A stretch of DNA of 64,000 nucleotides from Rhinolophus ferrumequinum. Its lineage: Eukaryota > Chordata > Mammalia > Chiroptera > Rhinolophidae. Positions within the stretch are counted from its first letter, which is position 1. Each line of letters starts with the position of its first letter. Below the pieces are notes generated by a model, which worked only from the letters and a program-made list of their open reading frames with translations, ran no database searches and was not told where the DNA came from. Below, in pieces: positions 32,165 through 42,362 of this stretch. The stretch is from NCBI RefSeq assembly GCF_004115265.2, contig NC_046305.1, positions 28,398,687-28,462,686 on the forward strand. The letters run 5' to 3'. Position numbers and translations under genes: made by a program.

Positions 32165-32330
32165 AAAATTGGGGGCTTTGGGAACAAATCGGTCTGACCC
32201 ATACCTTGGCCATTTAAAAGCTGTGTGGCCTTGGGCAAAATGGTTAACGCCTCTGAACCTCAGGCTTCTCATTCGTTAAATGACATCACCTGGCAAAATA
32301 TGCTGCAATAATATCTAGAAATATCTAGAA
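32165..32330 (+). repeat. MIR SINE fragment
   Basis: AAAAGCTGTGTGGCCTTGGG, GCCTCTGAACCTCAGGCTTC and a following AT-rich tail, sense on plus. Confidence 0.65.
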
Positions 32331-32338
32331 ATAATATC

Positions 32339-33000
32339 TGTGGACAAAAACGGGGCCATACACTAAACCCGACAAGCTCAGGAGGATGCCAGAATGGGGA
32401 ACCCTACAAACTCAGAGACTGAAAGTAACCACATAGGATGGTCTGAACATAAAAATTCATAATTAAAAGTGGGTCATGGTGGTAGTCACACTCTAGGCTT
32501 GTAGCTTCCTTGACAAATCTCAATCTTTAACTTAAGTGAGCCTGCCTATTGTCTTTTTGCATCTAAGATAACATACCTTTGAAATGTCAGAGTAATCTTC
32601 TTTTCTAGACCCTTCAGGGTACAACCACTGTACCAGAGCACCAGACCACAGAACCCGTCACTGTTATCTTGTTCCCCACATACCATCTCTATGAGCTGTA
32701 AATGTTAATTATTAACTATCCTGTACCCACCAATGTAAAAGAAGTATCTGTGTTTTACTTTTTATCCAATTCCAGAGATTTCCCCGCTTTGCTTTCTCCC
32801 ATGCCCTTAATCTGCCACCAGTGGATTTCATGTAACCCTCCTTATGTCTCCTCCTTTGATTCTAATGTATAAAAAATAAGCTGCAAAACTGCCATTCTCG
32901 GGAGCAGTTTCTCAATCCATTGAGATTTTGCTTCCAGTTATCATCAGTTTGGCTCAAATAAACTCATAAAAAATCTCTACAGGTTTGGACATTTCTTATG
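32339..33000 (+). mobile_element. Probable ERV1-type solo LTR (fossil)
   Basis: It looks like a class I retroviral LTR. It starts with TG (TGTGGACAAAAACGG), has a TATA-like element (TGTATAAAAAATAAGC) near 32865, a polyadenylation signal in GGCTCAAATAAACTC near 32955, and a CA-type end near 32999. I could not find a convincing target duplication, and the subfamily is not recognised. Only a single LTR is seen, with no internal region. Confidence 0.5.
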
Positions 33001-33901
33001 TCAACTTATCCAGAGGGCCTTATCATGTAGGCCTCCCATAAATGGCATCTATGATGTGGAAGAGGAGGACCAGCAATATCTCTCAAGCACCAGCAAGGCA
33101 TTAAAGCCACTCCACTTCCAAATAAAGGGAGTGGTTTCCCTTCAAGAACTTCCTTGTGCCTTTCAGTTTTCACTCAACTTGGCCTGTGCATAGATTTAGG
33201 TGAAATGGATCTGGGGGAATCAGGGTGTGCATATCTCAGAGCGGGTAGAAAGCAGCACCGGCTGCACTGCTCCTGGGCCCCCCAGGAAGTATTGGCGGGG
33301 AGGGCTGGACCTCTGATTTCGCTTGGGGGTCCCCAGCATTCTACCTCAGAGTTTCTCTGGTCTATCTTTGAATGTGGCCTCAACTGAACACCTCCTCTGA
33401 GCCGGGCACTGTACCAGGAATAGGAAGCCCAAGAAGGTCTGGTCTGACCTGTGCCACTTGTCCTCTCAGGATCTGTTTCCTCCTCTGCGAAAGGGGTTGG
33501 GGAATGAGTGGGAGGGTGGGGGGAAGAGTGGGGGCAGGTAGGGGGTTAGAGGGTGAAGATGTTAGATGAGTTCTGGCGTCACCTCCCAACGAGGGTCACT
33601 ATGAAACCCTTAGCTTTGCAGACCTAGCTTCCCTTATCCCCATTCTGGCTCCACCCTTTTTGCCCCGCCATTCCCCACCTTTTCCTTAGTGGGGAAGAGA
33701 CAGAGCCCCAAGAGAAGAGGACTCTTCCATTCTCACACTTCCAGGGCAAGCCCCACCCTTCCCAGTACAGAGTGAAGTCCATCTCTCTTCACTGAAAATA
33801 GAGACTCCTTCACTCACCACCGGCTCACCCTCTCAAGCCTAAACTAAACCTCTTGGCAAGCAGTTTAAATAACAATTTAAAAACAGAGCAAGAACACCCT
33901 A

Positions 33902-34638
33902 CTGTGTTTCCCTGAAAATAAGACCTAGCCGGACAATCAGCTCTAATGCATCTTTTGGAGCAAAAATTAATATAAGACCCCATCTTATTTTACTATAAGA
34001 CCGGGTACAATATAATATAATTAATATAATATAATATAATATAAAATACAATGCAATATAATACCGGGTCTTATGTAATATGAGACTGGGTCCAATATTA
34101 ATTTTTGCTCCAAAGGATGCTGTGGGGACAGAGCCCCAGAAAGCAGTTTCCAGGCTCTCGGCCTCATGTGGAAAGGTGCTGGCTCAGGTAGTAAATGGCC
34201 ATCAGCTGTGGCTGGTTGGCCGTCAGCTGTAACCATTGAGCCATTGGCCACTAATATAACTGCTGCGACTACGGAGGGAAGTCGAGGAGAGAGGAGGAGA
34301 GAGGAGGAGACTGAAGGAGAGTGGAGGAGAGTGGAGGAGAGTCGGTCAGTTGGCAGCAAAGCGGACAGCAGGTCGCATGTCGTGTAAACCCAGCGAGACC
34401 ATAGTGGTATGACTTCCCTACCTATGGCTCCGTGGGTGTTCCTTTTTGGCCTAGCCATATCCTGCGTTCTTGTGTGGGGAGCGGGACCAGAGACCCTGCC
34501 TGACACCCCGCAGGACACTTGGCATAGTCGGCAGGATACCCCGCCTGACACCCCGCAGGCCACCCCGCACGACACCCCACATGACAGATGCATTAGAGCT
34601 GATTGTCTGGCTAGGCCTTATTTTCGGGGACACACGGG
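33902..34638 (+). mobile_element. Mariner-type MITE, copy 3, interrupted by an LTR insertion
   Basis: The left part (33902-34120) begins CTGTGTTTCCCTGAAAATAA after TA. The right part (34587-34638) ends ATTTTCGGGGACACACGGG before TA (34639-34640). Between them lies a solo LTR. The MITE body carries the family-specific CAATCAGCTCTAATGCATC and a long TAATATAATATAA filler. Confidence 0.88.
34121..34586 (+). mobile_element. Solo LTR of a non-autonomous ERV-like family (fossil)
   Basis: A 466-bp LTR beginning TGTGGGGACAGAGCCCC and ending CACCCCACATGACA (TG...CA). It is flanked by a 5-bp duplication GATGC at 34116-34120 and 34587-34591. It is homologous to both LTRs of the element at 45772-47776. 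It contains family-typical GGCCATCAGCTG repeats plus a locally expanded GGAGGAGA tract and a CACCCCGC-type repeat near its 3' end. It arose by recombination between LTRs, leaving no internal region. Confidence 0.9.
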
Positions 34639-34649
34639 TAGCTCCTACT

Positions 34650-34800
34650 CCATGTTATCCTGTGCCAAGCACCTTATGTACATTATCTCAATTAATTCTC
34701 ACTAAAATCCTTTAGGATGGATGTCATCCTACCTCAATTTTCCAACAAAAAAACTGGAGTAGAAGAAGGTTAAGCAACCTAGACCAGGATCACCAACCAG
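34650..34800 (-). repeat. Antisense MIR fragment
   Basis: ATTATCTCAATTAATTCTCAC, TCAATTTTCCAACAAAAAAA and AGGTTAAGCAACCTAGA are MIR landmarks in the reverse orientation. Confidence 0.65.
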
Positions 34801-34899
34801 GAAGTGAGGGTGCCCAGCCGGCCCACCCTCCCAACCCACTTCCTCTAGTTCTGCCCCAAAGGGGTGGCAAACAGGTCTCCAGTGACCTTCTGGGCTCTG

Positions 34900-35850
34900 A
34901 AGCGGCCTTCTGCCCAGATCCTGCGCGTCGGGAACTCATGGTTCCCGCCCGCCCATGCCCACTTCAGCGGCGTTTGCAGCGAGGCCTAGCGACCCAGAGC
35001 AAATAACTGAATTCTAAATGTGTGGCTACAGTCACCTCACTGACCCTAGAGCCCCTGCACCCAAGTCTCATAGAAAGGCTGGCAGGTGTGGGATTGGGAT
35101 TCACTCCGTTACGCGAGGGGTGGGGATTTGGCTGAACCCAGGTGTTGCTACCCTGCCCGGGTTGGGGAGGGGGCCGAGCCGGAGCCCAAGTCTAGGACCG
35201 GGTTCAGAGCGGAGTCCAGAACAGGGCTGAGGCCAGGAGGGCAGGACCAGGATCGAGGTGGGCGGGGCAGATGCGGGGGCCCAGGACCCCTGTGGGAGCC
35301 AGAAACAGGAGTGGGGTCGGGGCTGGGGCCAAAGTCCGCGGAGCGGGGAACGGGGACGGATGCAGGTCCAGCACCCGGAACTTGGGCGGGGCCAGGGTCG
35401 GGACGGGTGGAGGCGGTGTTGGGGAACTGGGACCGGACCCGGGCGGGGCCGGCAGCCTGAGGCCGAGGCAGGGGCGGAGCCTGGGCAGGGCGGGGCGGGA
35501 ATGATTTCCTGAGTCGCTGAGGAGGGAGGGAAATCAGTGGGAGGAGGAGAGGTAGGACTCTGCTGCTTCCGCTCGGCTCAGCTCTGCTGGAAGAACCCAC
35601 GCCTCGCGGCTCTGTTTTGCGCCCTCCACCCGGGCATGCGCCCCCCGAGCATCTGGCAGCCCAGAGCCCGCGCCGCCCCCCGGAACCTCCCGAGAGTCGG
35701 CCGCGCAGGATGGGTGCCCTCGGTCCCACGCCGCCACCGCCGCTGCTGCTGCTGCTAATGCTAGGTAAGCCCGGCCCCTGCCCTAGCCTTCAACCTTGCC
35801 CGGCAGGTGCCTGCCACCAGGCGCTTAGCCGGGCCATCTTCCCTAGCATT
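34900..35850. promoter_or_regulatory. IGSF8: CpG-rich IGSF8 promoter region
   Basis: GC-rich, CpG-dense DNA with several GC boxes (GGGCGGGG-type near 35259, 35381, 35443 and 35487) leading into IGSF8 exon 1. There is no TATA box, consistent with a broad CpG-island promoter. Long frames on either strand here are composition artefacts. Confidence 0.75.
35710..35764 (+). CDS. IGSF8: IGSF8 exon 1, coding part
   Basis: ATG at 35710 in a good context (AGG before, G after). 55 nt encode the start of the signal peptide with Pro and Leu runs. Donor GTAAGC at 35765. The 5' UTR begins upstream in the CpG-rich block, exact start unknown. Confidence 0.95.
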
Positions 35851-36222
35851 TCGGAGCCCTTCGCACCTCCTTCTCCGTCAGCGGCGCCTCCAGATCACCC
35901 AGCCAGCCTGGGGGGAGGGGGGTGAAGTCCCTTCAGCTGTAGGCCCCAGGCTGGGGCAGTGAGCACCCATCTGCCAGGGACTGCCAGGCCTCCGGGAGGG
36001 CTAGACCCCATTTCTCAGCAAGCACACCTACATCCTAAGGTCGCTGCGCCCAAATGCTGTGGCTCCTCTCTGCCTCACACTCAGCTTCAGGCCCAGCCTG
36101 GGGTGCCCGCCCTGCGTGGGCAGTGCCTGCGGGCCTTCATAATTGCCGGAGTTGGCTGGAGGCCCGGTTGCCGGTTCTGCTCATGATCTTTGAAGTAAGT
36201 CTCCCCGGATTGCACCCCCCCA

Positions 36223-36267
<45 letters not shown>

Positions 36268-39200
36268 CTCATCTGAGGTTGGGCGCTGTTCCCTCTCTCA
36301 CCCCTCATCTCTGACCTGGGCTGGGTCCCTCTTTGCCCCACCTGCCCTCTTCCAGATGGCACTTGGCTCTGTACCCTATTTCCCCGAAAATAAGACCTAA
36401 CCGCAAAATTAGCCCTAGCATGATTTTTCAGGAAGACATCCCCTGAACATAAGCCCTAATGCGTCTTTTGGAGCAAAAATTAATATAAGACCCAGTCTTA
36501 TTTTCAGGGAAACAGGGTAGCTTCCCACCATTTGTCACACCACCTTAGTCCCAGCTTCCCTGCCTGGGGAGAAACCAGGCTCCATGGAGACTGAGCTGGG
36601 ATTTCCAAACACCCTGTTTCTGTCATGGTGGGTGTTCATGGTGGGGTGTCCTGGGCCACTGTTGCATGGATGCATGAGGGCAGTGACTATGGGATTGATT
36701 TTGGCATAAACTGGAGGGCTTCCTATAGGAGATGGTCTGGGGAGGAGTGTGGCATCAAGACAGGGTGACTGCCTGTACAGATGATCAGGAGACTGAAGCC
36801 CTTAAAATAAGAGCATGGCGTGGGGGACGAGGGTGAAGGTGGGGGTAGCCTGGCTGCCAGGATTTGTAGCTGCTATAGTCTAGGCTTAGGCTGATGTAGC
36901 CCCAGCTCCCTTTTCTAGACCAGAGTTCTACAACGGCACCAGCAGAGTCTCCCTCTGCTGAACAGGTCCCTAGGCCCTGTGGAACTAGAATGAGTCCTCT
37001 CCTTGGGGCCTTGGGCGGGAGGCAGAAGGATGTCAGAGGGACCAGTTGCCTAGCATTTGGCCTGTTTTCCCCACTGGGCAGTGTGGAGCAGAGAGGAGCC
37101 CACGGGAGATGGGTAAGTGTGATGCACAGAGATGGAAGAGCCTGCCGAAATCGGGGGGCACTTATATTTATTTCAAAGATGAGGAAAATGGTGTAACTTG
37201 CCCAGAGAATTCATCTCGTAAGTGTTGGGGTTAGGATTTGAACCCAGATCTGTCTGACTACAAAGCAAGTCTCTCTTCTCTCCCTTCCCTCTCTGCTAAC
37301 ACAGAGGAGCGGACCTGGCTGGAGAGAGAACTGCCAGGCAGCTGGTTTCCTAAGGCACTGGGGGTGACTTTCCCATGAGATCGCCAAGCATCAGCAGTTG
37401 TGGAGCCAGGAAGGTGGGAGGGGGCCCTTCAGAGTGGAGTCAGCCTGATGGCTGGGGAAGGTGGAGGCCCTGGAGGAAGGTGTCAGCTCAGCCATCTTTG
37501 CCAGCACCCTGATTATGAAGTGCTCTCAGGCAGGACCCTCCTGAGTCACACTAACTCACTATCTGAATGGAAGCTCTTAGCTCTCCTTAGTATGGAAACT
37601 GAGGCCTGGGAAAGGAAGGGATGGATTTAGGCCATATAGCTGGAGATAGGAATGGGACAGACTTCCAGCCTGTGCTCTAACCAAGTGACCACAGTTCTCC
37701 TCATGACTCAGCCACAGAAGGAAGGGCAAGGAGCTGGGCTCAGGTGGGAGAATCAAGAGGAGGGAGCACTTCTGGAGGACAGCAATTGAGCACAAACTCG
37801 GTGTTTTCTTCTAGCCCCTGGGGACAGGCTGTCGGGGTACCCCTGGGAGTGACATTCTGTTTGGTGAGATCATCTCCTCAGGCCTCACTTGCCTTGGCGC
37901 TCCCTATCGGCCTCTCTGGCTTTGTCCCTCCGCAGGGATGTGTGGAACCATCTAAGGACAGTAGGATCTTAGCCAAGACAGTGTACTTCTCTTGCCTTAC
38001 CTTTCTCATCTGTAAAATGGAGGCAGGGCTCTGTCCCAGCCCTCGTTACATTCTGGGGTTCTGTGATATTATCTAGTGGGGATAGGATGGAAGGAGAGAA
38101 GCTGAGCCCTCTAAACTGCCAGAGTATCTGCTGGGGCAGGGTGGGGTCTGGAGGAGAGAAAGAAGAGAAGGGGCAGCTGGGGATTTTGTGGTTCCCTACA
38201 GAAAAGGAACCATATGTAAATAAAGGCTTTTGTTGGGGGTGTGGGGGGGTAATTGGGCATCAGCTGGGCTAGCCTGGAAGATTGGCAGGCACTGGGGGGG
38301 AAGGGATCTTCTGCCCCCAGAGCCCAGAGTAGAGCCTGGTTCTTGCCCCATAAGCCTCAGCTGCCTCAGCAGTTCTGTGGGGTAGGGGAAGCAGTGAGCT
38401 CATGGCACAGCTGGAGGGAGGAGGGCATTGTGTGGTGAGAAATGACATTGTCTCTGTCCTGTCCAGCTTGGGCCACTGGCTCCATTGTCTGGAGTCCCCT
38501 GGCCCAGGTGACACAGCTAAGCCAACCAGCCCTTCTGAGCAAGATTTTGCCAGCTCCTCTCAAACAAAGGAGGGGAATATGTGGTCTCAGAATCCCTTAG
38601 CTAGAAGGCTCCACTGACCAGGCCAGAATGGGAACCACAGACATGAGACTGGAGGTTGGGAGGAGGGAATCAAGGTACAGCTGGAATCAGAAAATGGTTA
38701 CAACAGGAAAAAGATGTTCTTTCTGATTCTGGCCTGTCAGAAATGGCATATTTCTGGGTTCTGAGGTAAACCTGGCTCTGGACCAGCTCTTTGGGACCTA
38801 GGTGTCTTACCTGCCAGCATCCTTACCCTATTCTCAGAACTCTGCCTAAGCTGCATACCAACTTTCTCCAGATTTCCTTTCCTTTCAGGGGCAGGGGTCA
38901 ATAATGGTGCTGGTAGTGGGGGGATGCAATGGGGACCAAGGATCCCCAACTTCTCCTCTTTTTCCCTACAGGAGTCCGGTGCTGTGCCCGAGAGGTGCTG
39001 GTCCCCGAGGGGCCACTGTACCGCGTGGCTGGCACAGCCATCTCCATCTCCTGCAATGTCACTGGCTATGAGGGACTTGACCAGCAGGACTTTGAGTGGT
39101 TCCTGTACAGGCCCGAGGCCCCAGAGGCTGCACTGGGCATTGTCAGTACCAGGGATAGCCACTTCTCCTATGCTGTCTTTGGGCCCCGCGTGGCAGCTGG

Positions 39201-42200
39201 TGAGGTACAGGTGCAACATCTGCAGGGTGATGCTGTGGTGCTTAAGATCACCCGCCTGCAGGCCCAGGACGCTGGCGTTTATGAGTGCTACACACCCTCC
39301 ACTGATGCCCACTACCTGGGCAGCTACAGCGGCAAGGTGGAACTGAGAGGTACTGGGCCCTAGGAAAGGGCAGGGCCACCCCCCAAAAAAAAGGGCAGAA
39401 AGTCAGGGCCAGGAGGGACCTATAACCACCCCTCAGATTTTGTTGCTGAGGAACCTGAGGCCCAAAGAGGTTAAGATTTGCACAGTCACCCAACAAGTTA
39501 GTGACTGGTCTGGGTCTCTAAACCATTCTAGTCCACTGCTCTTCTTATTCTATGAAGCTACCTCCTGGGAGAGCAGTAGTGTCCTTAAGCTGTCTGGTCC
39601 CCTCTCCATTCCCTGATAGGGTGAATAGACTCCGTTCCTGGAGATTCCAGGATCCAGATTTGGGGGAGGTGGGGAAAAAGCAGAGGTATGGTAGGAGGAG
39701 TGACACTATGTGACATCGTTGCTCTCTTATTTGTCTTCTGAGAAGGAAGACAGAACCACTTTTTGAGTATTTCAAACAGGTCAGTCCCAAACATAAGGAT
39801 GAAGGTGATGGGCTGGTTCTATGAAATTCAACAAGTATTTAATGAATGCCTGTTATGTGCCCAGCACTGTCCTTGGCACCACTGGGTTACAGAAGAAATA
39901 ATACACCATAAAATCTTCACCCTGTAGGAGCTCACAGTCTATTTAGGGAAATAGGTTGTACACAGGAAACAGCCCCCAGCCCTCCCTCACTCCAGCTGTT
40001 CTCTCCAGTTCTTCCAGATGGGCTACAGGTGTCTGCTACCTCCCCAGGGCCCCGAGGCCGCCAGGCCCCGACTTCTCCCCCTCGCCTAACAGTGCATGAG
40101 GGGCAGGAGCTGGCACTGGGCTGCCTGGCACGGTCAAGCACACAGAAGCACACACACCTGGCGGTGTCCTTTGGACGAGCCATGCCCGAGGCGCCGGTGG
40201 TGCGAGGGACTCTGCAGGAAGTGGTGGGACTTCGGCCTGACCTGGCTGTGGAGGCCGGTGCTCCCTATGCTGAGCGGCTGGCTGTAGGGGAGCTGCGGCT
40301 GGGCAAGGAGGGGGCTGAGCGGTACCGCATGGTGGTGGGGGGCGCCCAGGCGGAGGATGCTGGCACCTACCACTGTACTGCCACTGAGTGGATTCAGGAT
40401 CCTGATGGCAGTTGGGCCCAGATTGCGGAGAAGAGAACTGTCCTGGCCCATGTGGATGTGCAGACACTGTGTGAGTACAGGAGCTGGGAGCCGTGGTATC
40501 TCAGTGGGTACTTGGGGGTACCAGATGGTCATAAACCAGGGAGCCCACCTTCCCTAGAGTGAGCAGTCCTGTTAGCATCACTTCCCTCTATACCACCCAT
40601 GACAGTTTTCTCTGCTCAGAGTTGGGTATGGAGGTAGGAGGGCCATGGCTGAGGGGAGTGTTGGGCCCCTGGGTATAGGAGATGGTCATACCACGCAAGA
40701 ATCAGATGGGAGGCCTCAAAGTTGCTGCTGTCAAGCAAACTACAGTTGGGGAGTCAGGAACCCCTCCTGCCTCCGTGATACCCTTTCCCCTTCCTTTGTT
40801 TCAGCCAGCCAGCTGGCAGTGGCAGTGGGGCCTGGTGAACGTCGGATTGGCCCAGGGGAGCCCTTGGAACTGCTATGCAATGTGTCAGGGGCACTACCCC
40901 CACCAGGCCGTCATGCTGCGTACTCTGTGGGCTGGGAGATGGCACCTGCAGGGGCACCTGGGCCTGGCCACCTGGTAGCCCAGTTGGACACAGAGGGTGT
41001 GGGCAGCCTGGGCTCTGGCTATGAGGGCCGGCACATTGCCATGGAGAAGGTGGCATCCAGAACCTATCGGCTACGGCTGGAGGCTGCCCGGCCTAGTGAT
41101 GCAGGCACTTACCGCTGCCTTGCCAAGGCCTACATCCGAGGGTCTGGGGCCCGGCTTCGTGAAGCAGCCAGTGCCCGCTCCCGGCCCCTCCCAGTGCACG
41201 TGCGGGAGGAAGGTGAGAGGAGTGGGTTGGATTTGTAGAACACTTTTCTTTCTGTTTCTATGCCTTTCTCCCTCTCCATCAGCTGCCTCTATACCTCAGT
41301 CTCACACTCTTCTTCTAAGATTATGGGAACACCTTGAGTTTCCTGAGGTGTTGTTTGGACAGCAGTCCTGACCCCATGCTCCCTCAACCTTGCATCCTAT
41401 GACCCCATGGCCTTTGTTGTGCAGGTGTGGTGCTGGAGGCTGTGGCGTGGCTGGCAGGAGGCACAGTGTACCGCGGGGAGACCGCCTCCCTGCTCTGCAA
41501 CATCTCTGTGCGGGGTGGGCCCCCAGGGCTGCGGCTAGCCACCAGCTGGTGGGTGGAGCGACCTGAGGATGGGGAGCTGAGCTCGGCCTCTGCCCAGCTG
41601 GTGGGTGGCGTAGGCCAGGATGGTGTGGCAGAGCTGGGGGTCCGGCCTGGAGGAAGCCCTATCAGCGTGGAGCTTGTGGGGCCCCGAAGCCACCGGCTGA
41701 GACTACACAGCTTGGGGCCTGAAGATGAAGGCGTGTACCACTGTGCCCCCAGCGCCTGGGTGCAGCATGCCGACTATAGCTGGTACCAGGCAGGCAGTGC
41801 CCGCTCAGGGCCTGTCACAGTCTACCCCTACACGCATGGTAAGTGACTCCTATCTTCCCCTCTTCACTTACCGCCTTCCTCCAGCCCCATACTCTTACTC
41901 TTCTCTTTCCTTCTGATCCTCCTGCTAGTGTCCCCTCTTTCTCTCTGCATCACTTCACACGAAGAGTCTTGAAAATCCAGCTTTCAGCCCCCTAGTGCCC
42001 ATCTGCCCCAGGATTCTTGGTAGATTTTTGACTTGAATGCAGAGAGGGCAGGGAGTGGGCCGGATAGAGCTGTCTGTGAATGGGGAGGAGGTGGGTGCAT
42101 ACAAACTTGATAGAGAAGGTGCTGGGACTCCAGTGGGAGAGTGGGTGGAGGGTATCCTCTCTCACCTAGCCCTGGACACCCTGTTCGTGCCCCTGCTGGT

Positions 42201-42362
42201 GGGTGCAGGGGTTGCCCTAGTCACACAGCCATCCTCTCTCACCTAGCCCTGGACACCCTGTTCGTGCCCCTGCTGGTGGGTGCAGGTGTTGCTCTAGTCA
42301 CCGGCGCCACTGTCCTTGGTACCATCACCTGCTGCTTCATGAAGAGGTTGAGAAAACAGTGA
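35710..42362 (+). CDS. IGSF8: IGSF8 coding span (EWI-2, CD81 partner), six coding exons
   Basis: A type I membrane glycoprotein of the EWI immunoglobulin subfamily that binds tetraspanins CD9 and CD81 and affects cell migration, adhesion and viral entry. Six coding exons join in phase to 1,833 nt (610 residues; the human protein is 613). Order: signal peptide (GPTPPPPLLLLLMLG), four V-type Ig domains (about residues 25-145, 160-299, 300-435 and 436-573, one per exon), a transmembrane helix (LFVPLLVGAGVALVTGATVL) and a short tail TCCFMKRLRKQ with the membrane-proximal Cys pair that is palmitoylated in this family. The diagnostic Glu-Trp-Ile motif lies at 40386-40394 (residues 271-273). Sequons NVT, NVS and NIS are seen in domains 1, 3 and 4. 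The acceptor and start of the last coding exon are tandemly duplicated (see 42154-42301), making the C-terminus ambiguous. Confidence 0.97.
36230..36265 (+). repeat. (CA)n microsatellite
   Basis: About 18 CA units with one TA interruption, in IGSF8 intron 1. Confidence 0.92.
36374..36517 (+). mobile_element. Mariner-type MITE, copy 4 (short subtype)
   Basis: 144 bp, ends CCCTATTTCCCCGAAAATAA and TTATTTTCAGGGAAACAGGG, TA on both sides (36372-36373 and 36518-36519). It shares the GCGTCTTTTGGAGCAAAAAT and TTAATATAAGACCCAGTC segments with the other copies but has a distinct left half (AGCCCTAGCATGATTTTTCA) and lacks the long A/T filler. It therefore represents a separate subfamily. Confidence 0.9.
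37150..37270 (-). repeat. Antisense MIR fragment
   Basis: TTTCAAAGATGAGGAAAATG, GGATTTGAACCCAGATCTG and GTCTGACTACAAAG are MIR landmarks in reverse orientation. Confidence 0.65.
38972..39349 (+). CDS. IGSF8: IGSF8 exon 2 (Ig domain 1)
   Basis: 378 nt, residues 19-145. It finishes the signal peptide (VRCCA) and encodes Ig V domain 1, with the CNVTGYEG strand and the DAGVYECYTPS motif. Acceptor CCCTACAG, donor GTACTG. Confidence 0.96.
40009..40470 (+). CDS. IGSF8: IGSF8 exon 3 (Ig domain 2, EWI motif)
   Basis: 462 nt, residues 145-299. Ig V domain 2 with LALGCLARSS and EDAGTYHCTATEWIQDPDG; the subfamily-defining Glu-Trp-Ile is at 40386-40394. Acceptor CTCTCCAG, donor GTGAGT. Confidence 0.97.
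40805..41212 (+). CDS. IGSF8: IGSF8 exon 4 (Ig domain 3)
   Basis: 408 nt, residues 299-435. Ig V domain 3 with LELLCNVSGA and SDAGTYRCLAKAY. Acceptor GTTTCAG, donor GTGAGA. Confidence 0.97.
41425..41838 (+). CDS. IGSF8: IGSF8 exon 5 (Ig domain 4)
   Basis: 414 nt, residues 435-573. Ig V domain 4 with ASLLCNISVRGGPP and EDEGVYHCAPSAW, followed by the juxtamembrane VTVYPYTHA. Donor GTAAGT. Confidence 0.97.
42154..42301 (+). repeat. IGSF8: 77-bp tandem duplication across the IGSF8 intron 5/exon 6 boundary
   Basis: Copy A 42154-42230, copy B from 42231, offset 77 bp. The 71 comparable bases differ at only two positions (42210 versus 42287 and 42216 versus 42293). Each copy carries the acceptor CTCACCTAG and the first about 55 coding bases of exon 6 (LDTLFVPLLVGAGVALVT). 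The intact downstream exon follows copy B. Confidence 0.95.
42247..42362 (+). CDS. IGSF8: IGSF8 exon 6 (transmembrane helix and tail)
   Basis: 116 nt, residues 573-610, ending AAA CAG TGA. I chose the second of two duplicated acceptors (CTCACCTAG ending at 42246) because it gives the full helix and the TCCFMKRLRKQ tail. The first acceptor (ending at 42169) would read into a stop at 42244-42246. Confidence 0.85.

Larger units (their letters stand above)
22030..34000. other. ATP1A2-IGSF8 intergenic region
   Basis: I see no gene here. The chance frames lack splice structure, conserved domains or codon bias. The contents are old repeats (MIR, MER5, L2-like), microsatellites, repeated block B, a hAT element and an ERV-like LTR. 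ATP1A2 and IGSF8 are transcribed away from each other across it, so it may hold regulatory DNA of either. Confidence 0.7.
35765..38971 (+). other. IGSF8: IGSF8 intron 1 (3.2 kb)
   Basis: Contains a CA microsatellite (36230-36265), a complete mariner-type MITE (36374-36517) and an antisense MIR (about 37150-37270). The remainder is unique-looking with no coding signal. The other IGSF8 introns are 659, 334, 212 and 408 bp (to the second acceptor). Confidence 0.8.

Noticed and set aside
35086-35729. Gly/Pro/Arg-rich frames on both strands upstream of IGSF8
   Set aside because: GC-rich CpG-island composition keeps frames open. No conserved protein was recognised and this is the IGSF8 5' region.
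42170-42246. Treating copy A of the IGSF8 duplication as an extra coding exon
   Set aside because: It has an acceptor but no donor before its in-frame stop, so it cannot be an internal exon. It could only be an alternative end.
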